A stretch of DNA of 5,088 nucleotides from Gardnerella kenyensis (GTDB lineage: Bacteria; Actinomycetota; Actinomycetes; Actinomycetales; Bifidobacteriaceae): NCBI GenBank assembly GCA_003585735.1, contig NQOH01000001.1, positions 134,736 through 139,823 on the forward strand, in the 5' to 3' direction. Both the position numbers and the translations under genes were made by a program. Within the stretch, counting starts at the first letter, position 1; every line of letters starts with the position of its first letter. The notes beneath the pieces are model-generated. The model did not search any database, was not told the DNA's origin, and saw nothing but the letters and a program-made list of their open reading frames with translations. Positions 1-5,088 of the stretch are shown here, in pieces.

Positions 1-105
1 TACTGCTCTAACAAATTTTGAACCATATTTCCACAATTTACGCGTAATTCTCACAAAGCGAGCGCACTTTTGTAAGTCGCTTAACATGTTACGAATAAAT
101 TGCAT
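1..105 (-). CDS. Unrecognised basic protein, N-terminal 35 residues only
   Basis: This is the 5' end of a minus-strand gene that leaves the window at its left edge. The reading frame is open for all 35 codons. The start is well supported: ATG at 105-103 is preceded by GGAG at 114-111 with a five-base spacer. The visible peptide begins MQFIRNML and continues with RFVRITRKLWKYG near residues 16-28. It carries nine Arg/Lys against one acidic residue, and the spacing of hydrophobic and basic residues suggests an amphipathic helix. There is no signal peptide or membrane segment so far. I do not recognise the family; a faint likeness to the basic N-terminus of ABC1/AarF-type kinases is too weak to use as a name. 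It lies downstream of ychF on the same strand, separated by 160 bases that contain a strong hairpin and an AT-rich tract, so it may have its own promoter. A second in-frame ATG (87-85) has no good ribosome binding site. Confidence 0.7.
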   Translation of the reverse strand, partial: MQFIRNMLSDLQKCARFVRITRKLWKYGSKFVRAV

Positions 106-110
106 ATTAT

Positions 111-114
111 CTCC
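111..114 (-). promoter_or_regulatory. Ribosome binding site of the left-edge gene
   Basis: GGAG on the minus strand, five bases before the ATG at 105. It decides the start of the otherwise unrecognised partial gene. It also lies only eight bases past the candidate hairpin arm at 127-122, so folding there could affect its exposure. Confidence 0.65.
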
Positions 115-128
115 ATTGCGTAAGCAAA

Positions 129-174
129 AGCGTTGCTTCTTTTAGTCTACCAGCAGACCTATGGAAGCAACGCT
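129..174 (-). terminator. Perfect 11-bp hairpin between ychF and the next gene
   Basis: The arms AGCGTTGCTTC (129-139) and GAAGCAACGCT (164-174) are exact reverse complements. The 24-base loop contains a second small stem, GTCT (145-148) with AGAC (155-158), extended by two A-T pairs across a one-base bulge. Read on the minus strand, the stem ends in CGCT followed by TTT, a short U-run, so it could terminate the ychF transcript. On the plus strand the stem is followed by A's, which does not fit a terminator. The U-run is short, and the hairpin ends only 23 bases before the next start codon, so a leader or attenuator role is equally possible. The stem is directly visible; its function is inferred. 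Confidence 0.5.
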
Positions 175-183
175 AAAAAAGCA

Positions 184-210
184 AAATTTATTATTTAATA
201 AAATAAATTT
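184..210. repeat. A/T-only inverted repeat
   Basis: AAATTTATT (184-192) and AATAAATTT (202-210) are exact 9-base reverse complements around a 9-base A/T spacer. It is part of a tract (183-245) with only two G/C bases, lying between the ychF stop and the left-edge gene. An A/T-only stem is weak in RNA, so a DNA-level role (promoter region, bending, protein binding) is more plausible than termination, but chance symmetry in AT-rich DNA cannot be excluded. Confidence 0.45.
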
Positions 211-213
211 CGT

Positions 214-241
214 ATTAAATATTTAATATTAAATATTTAAT
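214..241. repeat. Two tandem copies of a 14-bp palindrome
   Basis: ATTAAATATTTAAT occurs at 214-227 and again directly at 228-241, followed by a partial third copy (ATT, 242-244). Each copy is a perfect palindrome, so the block is both a tandem repeat and a dyad. It lies 21 bases past the ychF stop and upstream of the left-edge gene. It could be a regulator-binding or easily melted promoter region, or an unstable simple repeat. Confidence 0.6.
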
Positions 242-265
242 ATTAGTAAAGCTGCGCAATAAATA

Positions 266-1354
266 TCATACGTTGAATTTGAACTCAACAATATCTCCAT
301 CTTGCATAACGTAGTCACGACCTTCAAGGCGAAGTTTTCCTTCTTCCTTAATCTTTGCCATGGAGCCGTCAGCAGCTACAAAATCATCATAAGATACGAT
401 TTCTGCTTTAATAAAGCCGCGCTCAAAATCAGTGTGAATTACGCCAGCAGCTTGAGGAGCAGTCCAACCTTTATGAATTTGCCAGGCACGAACTTCCTTA
501 ACACCAGCAGTTAAGTAAGTTTGAAGTCCTAAAATGTCGAAACCTACGCGCGCAAGCTGATCCAAACCTGATTCCTTCAAACCAGCATCTTCAAGCATTT
601 CGCGAGCATCAGCCTCGTCAAGCTCTGTAAGCTCGGACTCAAATTGAGCGTTCAAGAATATTGCCTTAGCAGGTGCCACGGATGCAGAAAGTTTAGACTT
701 TAAATCTTCGTCAGCAAGCTCAGAATCATCTACGTTAAAAACGTAAATAAACGGCTTAGCGGTAAGCAAGTGCAAATCATACACGTCGTTTTTATCAATA
801 AGCTTTTCGTTATGCGCTTGATCAATAGTCTTGCCAGATTCAAGAATTTCTTTAGCTTTATTTACAGCGTCTACGTATTCTTGCGTAACTTTTTTGCCGC
901 GCAAATCTTTTTCAAGCTTTGGCAAAGCGTTATCAATAGTTTGCATATCGGCAAGAATAAGCTCAGTGTTAATCGTGTCAATATCGTCTGCAGGATCAAC
1001 TTTGCCATTCACGTGCACAATATCGTCATCATTAAACGCGCGCACAACTTCACAAATTGCGTCAGCTTCTCGAATATTTGCAAGGAACTTATTTCCCAAG
1101 CCTTCGCCTTCGGAAGCACCCTTAACAATGCCTGCAATATCAACAAAAGTAACTGTTGCTGGCACAATCTTTTCAGTATTAACTAACTTTGCGAGCACTG
1201 GAAGACGACGGTCCGGCAACGGAACAATACCAGTATTCGGCTCAATAGTTGCGAACGGATAATTTTCTGCCAAAACGTTATTACGAGTTAAAGCATTAAA
1301 CATAGTGGACTTGCCCACGTTTGGCAAGCCAACAATTCCAATAGTTAAAGACAT
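266..1354 (-). CDS. ychF: Redox-regulated ATPase/GTPase YchF (OLA1 family)
   Basis: This cytoplasmic Obg-type P-loop protein hydrolyses ATP in preference to GTP in studied homologues and associates with ribosomes. Its 362 residues match the usual family length. The P-loop is GLPNVGKST (residues 9-17), the switch-II/G3 motif is DIAGIVKGASEGEGLG (72-87), and His114 sits where the catalytic histidine of E. coli YchF lies. The base-recognition motif is NVDD (207-210), not NKxD, which fits the relaxed nucleotide choice of the family. A coiled-coil insertion spans about 130-185 and a C-terminal TGS domain about 279-361. The ATG at 1354 has a weak, close site (AGGT, four bases away) but gives the canonical MSLTIGIVGLPNVGKST start. 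The gene lies 68 bases after proC on the same strand with no clear terminator between them, so co-transcription is possible. No key residue is missing. Confidence 0.97.
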   Translation of the reverse strand: MSLTIGIVGLPNVGKSTMFNALTRNNVLAENYPFATIEPNTGIVPLPDRRLPVLAKLVNTEKIVPATVTFVDIAGIVKGASEGEGLGNKFLANIREADAICEVVRAFNDDDIVHVNGKVDPADDIDTINTELILADMQTIDNALPKLEKDLRGKKVTQEYVDAVNKAKEILESGKTIDQAHNEKLIDKNDVYDLHLLTAKPFIYVFNVDDSELADEDLKSKLSASVAPAKAIFLNAQFESELTELDEADAREMLEDAGLKESGLDQLARVGFDILGLQTYLTAGVKEVRAWQIHKGWTAPQAAGVIHTDFERGFIKAEIVSYDDFVAADGSMAKIKEEGKLRLEGRDYVMQDGDIVEFKFNV

Positions 1355-1375
1355 ATTTACCTAGTTTAGACCAGC

Positions 1376-1390
1376 GTCGGGAAAGCCGAC
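1376..1390. repeat. Small hairpin in the ychF leader
   Basis: GTCGG (1376-1380) and CCGAC (1386-1390) form a 5-bp GC-rich stem with a 5-base loop, 21 bases before the ychF start. On the minus strand no T-run follows it, so a proC terminator is unlikely. It could be an mRNA processing or leader structure, or chance. Confidence 0.4.
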
Positions 1391-1394
1391 ACAA

Positions 1395-1430
1395 CTTACT
1401 TTATTTAGTTTATTTAGTTTACTTAGTTTC
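1395..1430. repeat. Four 9-bp tandem repeat units across the proC stop codon
   Basis: The plus-strand units are CTTACTTTA, TTTAGTTTA, TTTAGTTTA and CTTAGTTTC. The two central units are identical and the outer ones differ at one to two positions each. The array includes the proC stop codon (1423-1425) and the last residues of ProC. A 9-base period keeps the reading frame, so gain or loss of units would change only the 3' end spacing. Confidence 0.6.
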
Positions 1431-2229
1431 TATTTTCAATAGCGTCAACTGCAGAAATAACATCTCCCCTAAATCCGCGAGATTCTAACTGCGCAACGCC
1501 TCGAATAGTTGTTCCTCCTGGAGAGCACACAGCGTCTTTCATTTGACCTGGATGCGTGCGAGTATCCATATAAAGCGCACCAAAGCCTTCAATCATTTTT
1601 GCAGCCAAGCGGTAAGCGCAATCTCTTTGCAAACCGTACTTTACGCCAGCATCCCCCAATGCTTCCATATACATTGCTGTAAAAGCTGGAGCACAGCTAG
1701 AAATACACATTGCAATATTCATATGTTCAGCATCCACACGCTCTACTAAAGAAATTGGCTCAAATAAGGAGTTAAACATTGAAAGCTGAGCATCCGTAAG
1801 AGAATTAGAAGTTTCAGCTAAAGTCACGCCTTGGCAGACTGCAATAGGAGTATTCGGAATAATGCACTGCACGTGGCAATCTTTACCAAGAAGCTCCTGG
1901 TAACGTTTAAGCGACCAGCCTGCAGCAACAGAAATAACAGCAATACCGCGCTTAGAAATAACATCAGCAACAGGCTCTAAAACATTAGCAACCTGGTGAG
2001 GTTTTACAGCAATAATGATTGCGTCGCTTGCTTCGCACACTTCTTTCGCTGTACGCAAAGCTCGAGCACCAATAAGCGAAGTGTTTCGCTCAAGCTTTTC
2101 AAAATTATGAGCGCATGCAACAATATTTTCACCTTGTAGCACTCCTTGTTTCAAAGCACCTTTAGCAATCGCTTGCGCCATGTTGCCATAGCCAATAAAA
2201 CCAACAGTACTAAATGTTTTACTACTCAT
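1423..2229 (-). CDS. proC: Pyrroline-5-carboxylate reductase
   Basis: This cytoplasmic enzyme reduces Δ1-pyrroline-5-carboxylate to L-proline with NAD(P)H, the last step of proline synthesis. From the chosen ATG it has 268 residues, the normal family length. The dinucleotide-binding motif is GFIGYGNMA (10-18), the Rossmann domain continues through AVKPHQV (74-80) and PNTPIAVCQG (125-134), and the helical C-terminal domain contains the family signature HPGQMKDAVCSPGGTTIRG (226-244). I chose ATG at 2229 because AGGGG lies seven bases upstream; an in-frame GTG at 2250 would add seven residues (MRQRGLC) that overlap this binding site. Pip, a proline-releasing peptidase, is 133 bases upstream on the same strand, which links the two in proline supply. 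Two operator-like palindromes precede the gene and suggest dedicated control. The stop codon falls inside a 9-bp tandem repeat. Confidence 0.96.
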   Translation of the reverse strand: MSSKTFSTVGFIGYGNMAQAIAKGALKQGVLQGENIVACAHNFEKLERNTSLIGARALRTAKEVCEASDAIIIAVKPHQVANVLEPVADVISKRGIAVISVAAGWSLKRYQELLGKDCHVQCIIPNTPIAVCQGVTLAETSNSLTDAQLSMFNSLFEPISLVERVDAEHMNIAMCISSCAPAFTAMYMEALGDAGVKYGLQRDCAYRLAAKMIEGFGALYMDTRTHPGQMKDAVCSPGGTTIRGVAQLESRGFRGDVISAVDAIENRN

Positions 2230-2236
2230 ACATAAT

Positions 2237-2241
2237 CCCCT
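2237..2241 (-). promoter_or_regulatory. Ribosome binding site deciding the proC start
   Basis: AGGGG on the minus strand, seven bases before the ATG at 2229. Its spacing is right for that ATG. It lies inside the extra seven codons of the alternative GTG start at 2250, so the shorter protein is favoured. Confidence 0.75.
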
Positions 2242-2255
2242 TTGGCGCACTCATG

Positions 2256-2269
2256 AATAGAGCACTATT
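2256..2269. promoter_or_regulatory. Operator-like palindrome, proC-proximal copy
   Basis: AATAGAGCACTATT differs at one position from the perfect 14-bp palindrome AATAGTGCACTATT. The second copy lies at 2310-2323, with centres 54 bp apart. This copy is 26 bases upstream of the proC ATG, probably within the transcribed leader. The symmetry and duplication suggest a dimeric repressor site; the regulator is unknown. Confidence 0.5.
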
Positions 2270-2279
2270 TATTACGCAA

Positions 2280-2310
2280 TTATTACTCAAACAGATGTAT
2301 AGCATATCAA
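2280..2310 (-). promoter_or_regulatory. Candidate proC promoter
   Basis: On the minus strand TTGATA (2310-2305) could be a -35 box and TAATAA (2285-2280) a -10 box. The 19-base spacer is longer than ideal; AGTAAT at 2287-2282 gives 17 but is a poorer match. An alternative is an extended -10, TGCTATACA, at 2304-2296, with a poor -35. All options fall between the two operator-like palindromes, which supports a promoter here more than the box matches do. Confidence 0.3.
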
Positions 2311-2323
2311 ATAGTGCCCTATT
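2310..2323. promoter_or_regulatory. Operator-like palindrome, distal copy
   Basis: AATAGTGCCCTATT is one base from the perfect palindrome AATAGTGCACTATT and matches the reverse complement of the copy at 2256-2269 at 13 of 14 positions. With flanking bases the two copies form a 17-base inverted repeat (2254-2270 with 2309-2325) with two mismatches, one of which would be a G-U pair in RNA. It lies next to the candidate proC -35 box, 39 bases past the pip stop. Confidence 0.5.
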
Positions 2324-2362
2324 AAACGATGCAAGCACGCGAATTTTAAGACTTACAGCTTA

Positions 2363-3745
2363 TTAACGCTTGTAAATTCCTTCTAAATCACCACGATTCA
2401 ACGCTTCATTAAATAGATGACTAAATACTACGTCTCCATGTAGGCCGTCATGCTCAAACTCGTTTGTGGTCCAATAATGCGAATTGGAAATACGAGAAAG
2501 AGTGTCAAGCTGAAGACCAGAATCCACGTACATATCGTCAAAATAAACTGCAGATTGCAACGGGACTTCGTTATTAGCAAGCTGATCTTGATCGTAAATC
2601 TTGCCAAACTGCTTATCTTTCATTAAGCAGTCAACTGCTGGAAGGAATGGTTGCAAAGCAAACTCTTGATCATACATCCAAGGAAACATTGCTTCGCCAG
2701 TGAAAAGAAGCGGACGAGCAGAACCAGAAAACTCTGGCATTGTTTCCCGAACTTGCTGTGCAGCCCACAAAATCGGGTGCTCTAATTCACCGTCAGCATA
2801 AATAAATTCTTGCAAAGGCCAGTAAAGCGGACTCGAAGAAGTAGCATCCATTACACCGTAAACAAACTCGTCACTTAAACTTCCTGCAGAAGCTCCGCCA
2901 CCGTGCTTAAATGCTTTCAAAGAGCCATCGCCATCTGCGAATGCGGAATCAAGAAGCCAATGTACTCGCTCAAAACTTGGCTTCATACCAAAGGAAGAGC
3001 CCAACATTTGGAATCGTTCAACCGTAAGCTTCTCGCCATTTGGAAGCGTAACGTCTCCTTGAGCAATACGGTCTGCAATAGCAGCAGCACGAGCAACATC
3101 CTGCGGATAGCGCTCATAGAATTGCTCAGTTTTTCGAGCCATGCGCGGGAAAGTATGCTCATAAACTTCACGCGCATTTGCAGGAACATGAGGAATACCG
3201 CCTGTTGTAAAGCTTGCGATTAATCCTTGCGGGAAAAGCGACAAATATGTAAGCGTTAAGAATCCGCCGTAACTTTGCCCTAAAGACACCCATTGTTTAG
3301 CATTAAACTCAGTAAGACGCAAATGCTCAAAATCGCGAATAATAGAATCCGCCAGGAAACGCTTCAAATACCATGCTTGGCGCTCAACACTAACGCCGTC
3401 GTCTGCCATACGCTTCATTGTTGAAGCATCCACTCTTGAAGAACGTCCAACACCACGCTGATCTGGCAAAACTACGCGAAAATGCTTAATAGCCTCTTGA
3501 ATCCAACCATCACTAGAAGGCGAAAGTGGTCGCGGACACTGCCCACCAGGTCCTCCTTGCAAGAACACAAGCAACGGCAAATCGTCATGCACATGTTCAG
3601 GAGCGCAAACTACTCTACAGAACAGTCGAATCGTTTCGCCTTTAATAGCACCACCCGGAGTGTTTCCTTCCCAATCAAGCGGCACATCAATCGCACGCTC
3701 TTCAACATGCAATCCCGGAACATAATAGCTTGTAAGCAATGCCAT
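2363..3745 (-). CDS. pip: Proline iminopeptidase (prolyl aminopeptidase, S33 family)
   Basis: This alpha/beta hydrolase removes N-terminal proline from peptides. It has 460 residues, fitting the longer branch of the family. The oxyanion-region motif is LQGGPGG (62-68), followed by DQRGVGRS (95-102) and the nucleophile elbow GQSYGG, with Ser158 as the catalytic serine. A helical cap covers roughly 190-335. The acid is probably Asp403 or Asp404 in YFDDMYVD, and the histidine His432 in EFEHDGLHGD (429-438), with His436 less likely. There is no signal peptide, so it should act on imported peptides in the cytoplasm. ATG at 3745 has AAAGGGA upstream, with the GGG eight bases from the start. It is divergent from the histidine kinase and upstream of proC; adjacency to proC supports a role in proline supply. 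Family membership is firm; substrate preference is inferred from the family. Confidence 0.93.
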   Translation of the reverse strand: MALLTSYYVPGLHVEERAIDVPLDWEGNTPGGAIKGETIRLFCRVVCAPEHVHDDLPLLVFLQGGPGGQCPRPLSPSSDGWIQEAIKHFRVVLPDQRGVGRSSRVDASTMKRMADDGVSVERQAWYLKRFLADSIIRDFEHLRLTEFNAKQWVSLGQSYGGFLTLTYLSLFPQGLIASFTTGGIPHVPANAREVYEHTFPRMARKTEQFYERYPQDVARAAAIADRIAQGDVTLPNGEKLTVERFQMLGSSFGMKPSFERVHWLLDSAFADGDGSLKAFKHGGGASAGSLSDEFVYGVMDATSSSPLYWPLQEFIYADGELEHPILWAAQQVRETMPEFSGSARPLLFTGEAMFPWMYDQEFALQPFLPAVDCLMKDKQFGKIYDQDQLANNEVPLQSAVYFDDMYVDSGLQLDTLSRISNSHYWTTNEFEHDGLHGDVVFSHLFNEALNRGDLEGIYKR

Positions 3746-3789
3746 CTTGCTATCCCTTTCTTTATTTTCGTGCTACATTGCAACTATCA

Positions 3790-3820
3790 ATTACACACTC
3801 TATTTATAAATCATACTCAA
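3790..3820 (-). promoter_or_regulatory. Candidate pip promoter
   Basis: On the minus strand TTGAGT (3820-3815) and TGTAAT (3795-3790) resemble -35 and -10 boxes, matching consensus at four and five of six positions. The 19-base spacer is long. The -35 box lies inside the dyad at 3809-3828, so a protein bound there could control pip. This is a weak prediction. Confidence 0.25.
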
Positions 3821-3828
3821 GTTTGATT
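3809..3828. promoter_or_regulatory. 20-bp interrupted dyad between pip and the kinase gene
   Basis: The symmetric blocks are AATCA (3809-3813) with TGATT (3824-3828), and ACT (3815-3817) with AGT (3820-3822), around a two-base centre. Sixteen of twenty positions are symmetric. It lies in the divergent intergenic region, 35 bases from the kinase start and 64 bases from the pip start, which is a natural place for an operator serving one or both genes. Confidence 0.4.
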
Positions 3829-3847
3829 GTTCTATAAAGTACTATGC

Positions 3848-3858
3848 ACTAGCCTAGT
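3848..3858. repeat. Short palindrome just before the kinase start
   Basis: ACTAG-C-CTAGT is an exact 5-bp inverted repeat around one base, ending four bases before the ATG at 3863. It occupies the place where a ribosome binding site would be expected. It may be an operator half or chance. Confidence 0.35.
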
Positions 3859-3862
3859 AAGT

Positions 3863-5088
3863 ATGAAAGTACCTAATATGTTTCAAAGTGTTATACAGCG
3901 CTTACGAAAAGAGCTCACATTAAACGACATATTATGGGGTATTATTCCACTTATTCTTTTTATACTTTCAAGCGATCGCTACGTTATAAGCAACGTTGAT
4001 GGCTTTTTGACTCAAGGTTCGCTTATTACAGTAACGCTTATCAATATTGTTGTTGCATTACTACTTTCATTACGAAAACTATGGCCTGAACAAGCGGCTA
4101 TTATTTTTATTGTTATTTGCATTGTGCAAGTAATATTTGGACCTACTCAACTTTTTGCTGATTTCTTTGGTTCCGTGCTACTTGTTAATGCTATTGCTCG
4201 CGGAAATCCGGAGCATTCAAAAGCTTTTGTTATTGCAGCTTACGTAACAACAGTATTATCTTGCGCAGTAATATCGTGGAATATTGTAATGGAACCAATA
4301 TATGGCATCAATAATTCAAAAGCTAGTTATACTTGTAGTGTACAAAATATAAATAGTAGCAACATAAAAAATTGCGTTTCAAATATACTTAATTTTGCAA
4401 TTCCTTCAATAATTTTTGCGATTATTATTACTACTATTACGGTTATTATTGGCTACTGGCAGCGCACTCACGTTCATACTATTCAACTTTTGCAAGATCA
4501 CAATAATGCTATTCGCGCGTACCGCCGAAAAGCTCAAAATATTGCTGTTACTGCAGAGCGCGCAAGAATTGCCAGAGACATGCACGATATTGTTGCCCAC
4601 ACGCTTTCTATTATTATTGTGCAAGCAGATGGTGGTCGTTATGCAGCAACCAAAGATATTTCGCTTGCTAAAAAAACAATGCATATTATTAAAAACGAAG
4701 CCGAGCGCGCCGTTCATGACATGCGCCGACTTCTAGAAGCTTTAACAGACGCTCCATCGTGTCAATTGGATTTCAATCACATACCTTCGCTTATTGAGCA
4801 AGCAAAAATTGCATCTCCTAAAAATATTTTTTGGCATACCGTTGATGGCATAAATTCTCAAAATAGGTTTAACACGGACGCACAAACCGTTGCATACCGC
4901 GTTGTTCAGGAATCTCTTACTAATATTCGAAAGCACGCAGGAGATGGCGTTAAAGTAAACATTCACGAAGAATGGAACGAAGAAGGCTTAACACTAAAAA
5001 TCACGAATGAAATACACAAAATCGAAGCCAACCAAACGCAAAATAGCGGTGTGCCACATAAAAACGGTTATGGTTTGATTGGCATGAA
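3863..5088 (+). CDS. Sensor histidine kinase, DesK/NarL type (HisKA_3), 3' end missing
   Basis: This membrane kinase autophosphorylates on histidine and passes the phosphate to a response regulator, typically of the LuxR/NarL class. The frame is open for 408 codons to the window edge. Hydrophobic segments lie near residues 23-37, 52-70, 78-93, 97-111, 121-143 and 177-198, giving about six membrane helices with both ends inside. A linker helix (about 203-230) leads to the HisKA_3 motif ERARIARDMHDIVAHTLS (232-249), with His241 as phospho-acceptor and the DxxxH phosphatase motif D242-H246. The ATP-binding domain shows the N-box VVQESLTNIRKHA (347-359, Asn354) and the G-box GYGLIGM (402-408), so only a short tail is missing. 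The predicted outer loop between helices 5 and 6 (144-176) is Asn/Ser-rich and holds Cys158 and Cys171. The start is uncertain: ATG 3863 has no clear ribosome binding site, and ATG 3878 and TTG 3827 are also in frame. The signal is unknown. Confidence 0.93.
   Translation, partial: MKVPNMFQSVIQRLRKELTLNDILWGIIPLILFILSSDRYVISNVDGFLTQGSLITVTLINIVVALLLSLRKLWPEQAAIIFIVICIVQVIFGPTQLFADFFGSVLLVNAIARGNPEHSKAFVIAAYVTTVLSCAVISWNIVMEPIYGINNSKASYTCSVQNINSSNIKNCVSNILNFAIPSIIFAIIITTITVIIGYWQRTHVHTIQLLQDHNNAIRAYRRKAQNIAVTAERARIARDMHDIVAHTLSIIIVQADGGRYAATKDISLAKKTMHIIKNEAERAVHDMRRLLEALTDAPSCQLDFNHIPSLIEQAKIASPKNIFWHTVDGINSQNRFNTDAQTVAYRVVQESLTNIRKHAGDGVKVNIHEEWNEEGLTLKITNEIHKIEANQTQNSGVPHKNGYGLIGM

Noticed and set aside
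83..116. Eleven-codon upstream open frame starting at ATG 116-114 and overlapping the left-edge gene
   Set aside because: Its ATG overlaps the GGAG site itself, it has no ribosome binding site of its own, and it stops almost at once.
129..180. Terminator acting on the plus strand
   Set aside because: On that strand the stem is followed by six A's, not T's, and no plus-strand gene lies upstream within the window.
1395..1430. CRISPR-like repeat
   Set aside because: The 9-bp units are directly adjacent with no spacers, and no cas gene is present.
2230..2250. GTG start for proC seven codons upstream
   Set aside because: The extra codons contain the AGGGG site that serves the ATG at 2229, and homologues begin close to the GFIGYGNMA motif.
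2254..2325. Long inverted repeat read as a pip terminator or insertion-sequence ends
   Set aside because: There is no T-run after the stem, the 38-base spacer encodes nothing, and no target duplication or transposase is present.
4406..4736. Open frames on both strands inside the kinase gene (4406-4717 minus, 4416-4736 plus in another frame)
   Set aside because: They overlap the conserved H-box region of the kinase, have no family likeness or ribosome binding site, and arise from AT-rich codons such as ATT and AAT read in other frames.
4742..4966. Minus-strand open frame of 74 codons inside the kinase gene
   Set aside because: It is antisense to the N-box region of a well-supported kinase and shows no recognisable motif.

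Overview
The window looks like chromosomal DNA of a low-GC member of the Bifidobacteriaceae, with Gardnerella as the best guess. That assignment is an inference from the AT-rich composition, from ProC, YchF and a long (460-residue) proline iminopeptidase of the kind seen in actinobacteria, and from a DesK/NarL-type histidine kinase. No marker gene proves it. Nothing suggests a mobile element, prophage or CRISPR array; this is mostly housekeeping DNA with some well-structured intergenic regions.

Layout. Four genes lie on the minus strand and are transcribed from right to left: pip (proline iminopeptidase, 2363-3745), proC (pyrroline-5-carboxylate reductase, 1423-2229), ychF (ribosome-associated GTPase/ATPase, 266-1354), and the first 35 codons of an unrecognised gene (1-105) that runs off the left edge. 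On the plus strand, a sensor histidine kinase starts at about 3863 and runs off the right edge just after its G-box motif. It is divergent from pip across a 117-bp gap.

How the genes relate. Pip releases N-terminal proline from peptides and ProC makes proline from pyrroline-5-carboxylate, so the adjacent pair covers two routes to free proline. ychF follows proC after 68 bp (or 193 bp from the GTG alternative's far side, which is not preferred) with no obvious terminator and may be co-transcribed. The histidine kinase probably has a LuxR/NarL-type response regulator just beyond the window; its signal is unknown.

Non-coding structure. Every gap holds something. In 106-265 there is a perfect 11-bp hairpin whose 3' arm could instead pair with a segment next to the ribosome binding site of the next gene, preceded by an almost pure A/T tract of dyads. 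In 1355-1422 there is a small hairpin and a 9-bp tandem repeat that crosses the proC stop codon. In 2230-2362 two near-identical 14-bp operator-like palindromes lie 54 bp apart and flank a candidate proC promoter. In 3746-3862 a 20-bp interrupted dyad lies between pip and the kinase. These regulatory readings are inferences from sequence symmetry. No gene-free stretch exceeds 300 bases.
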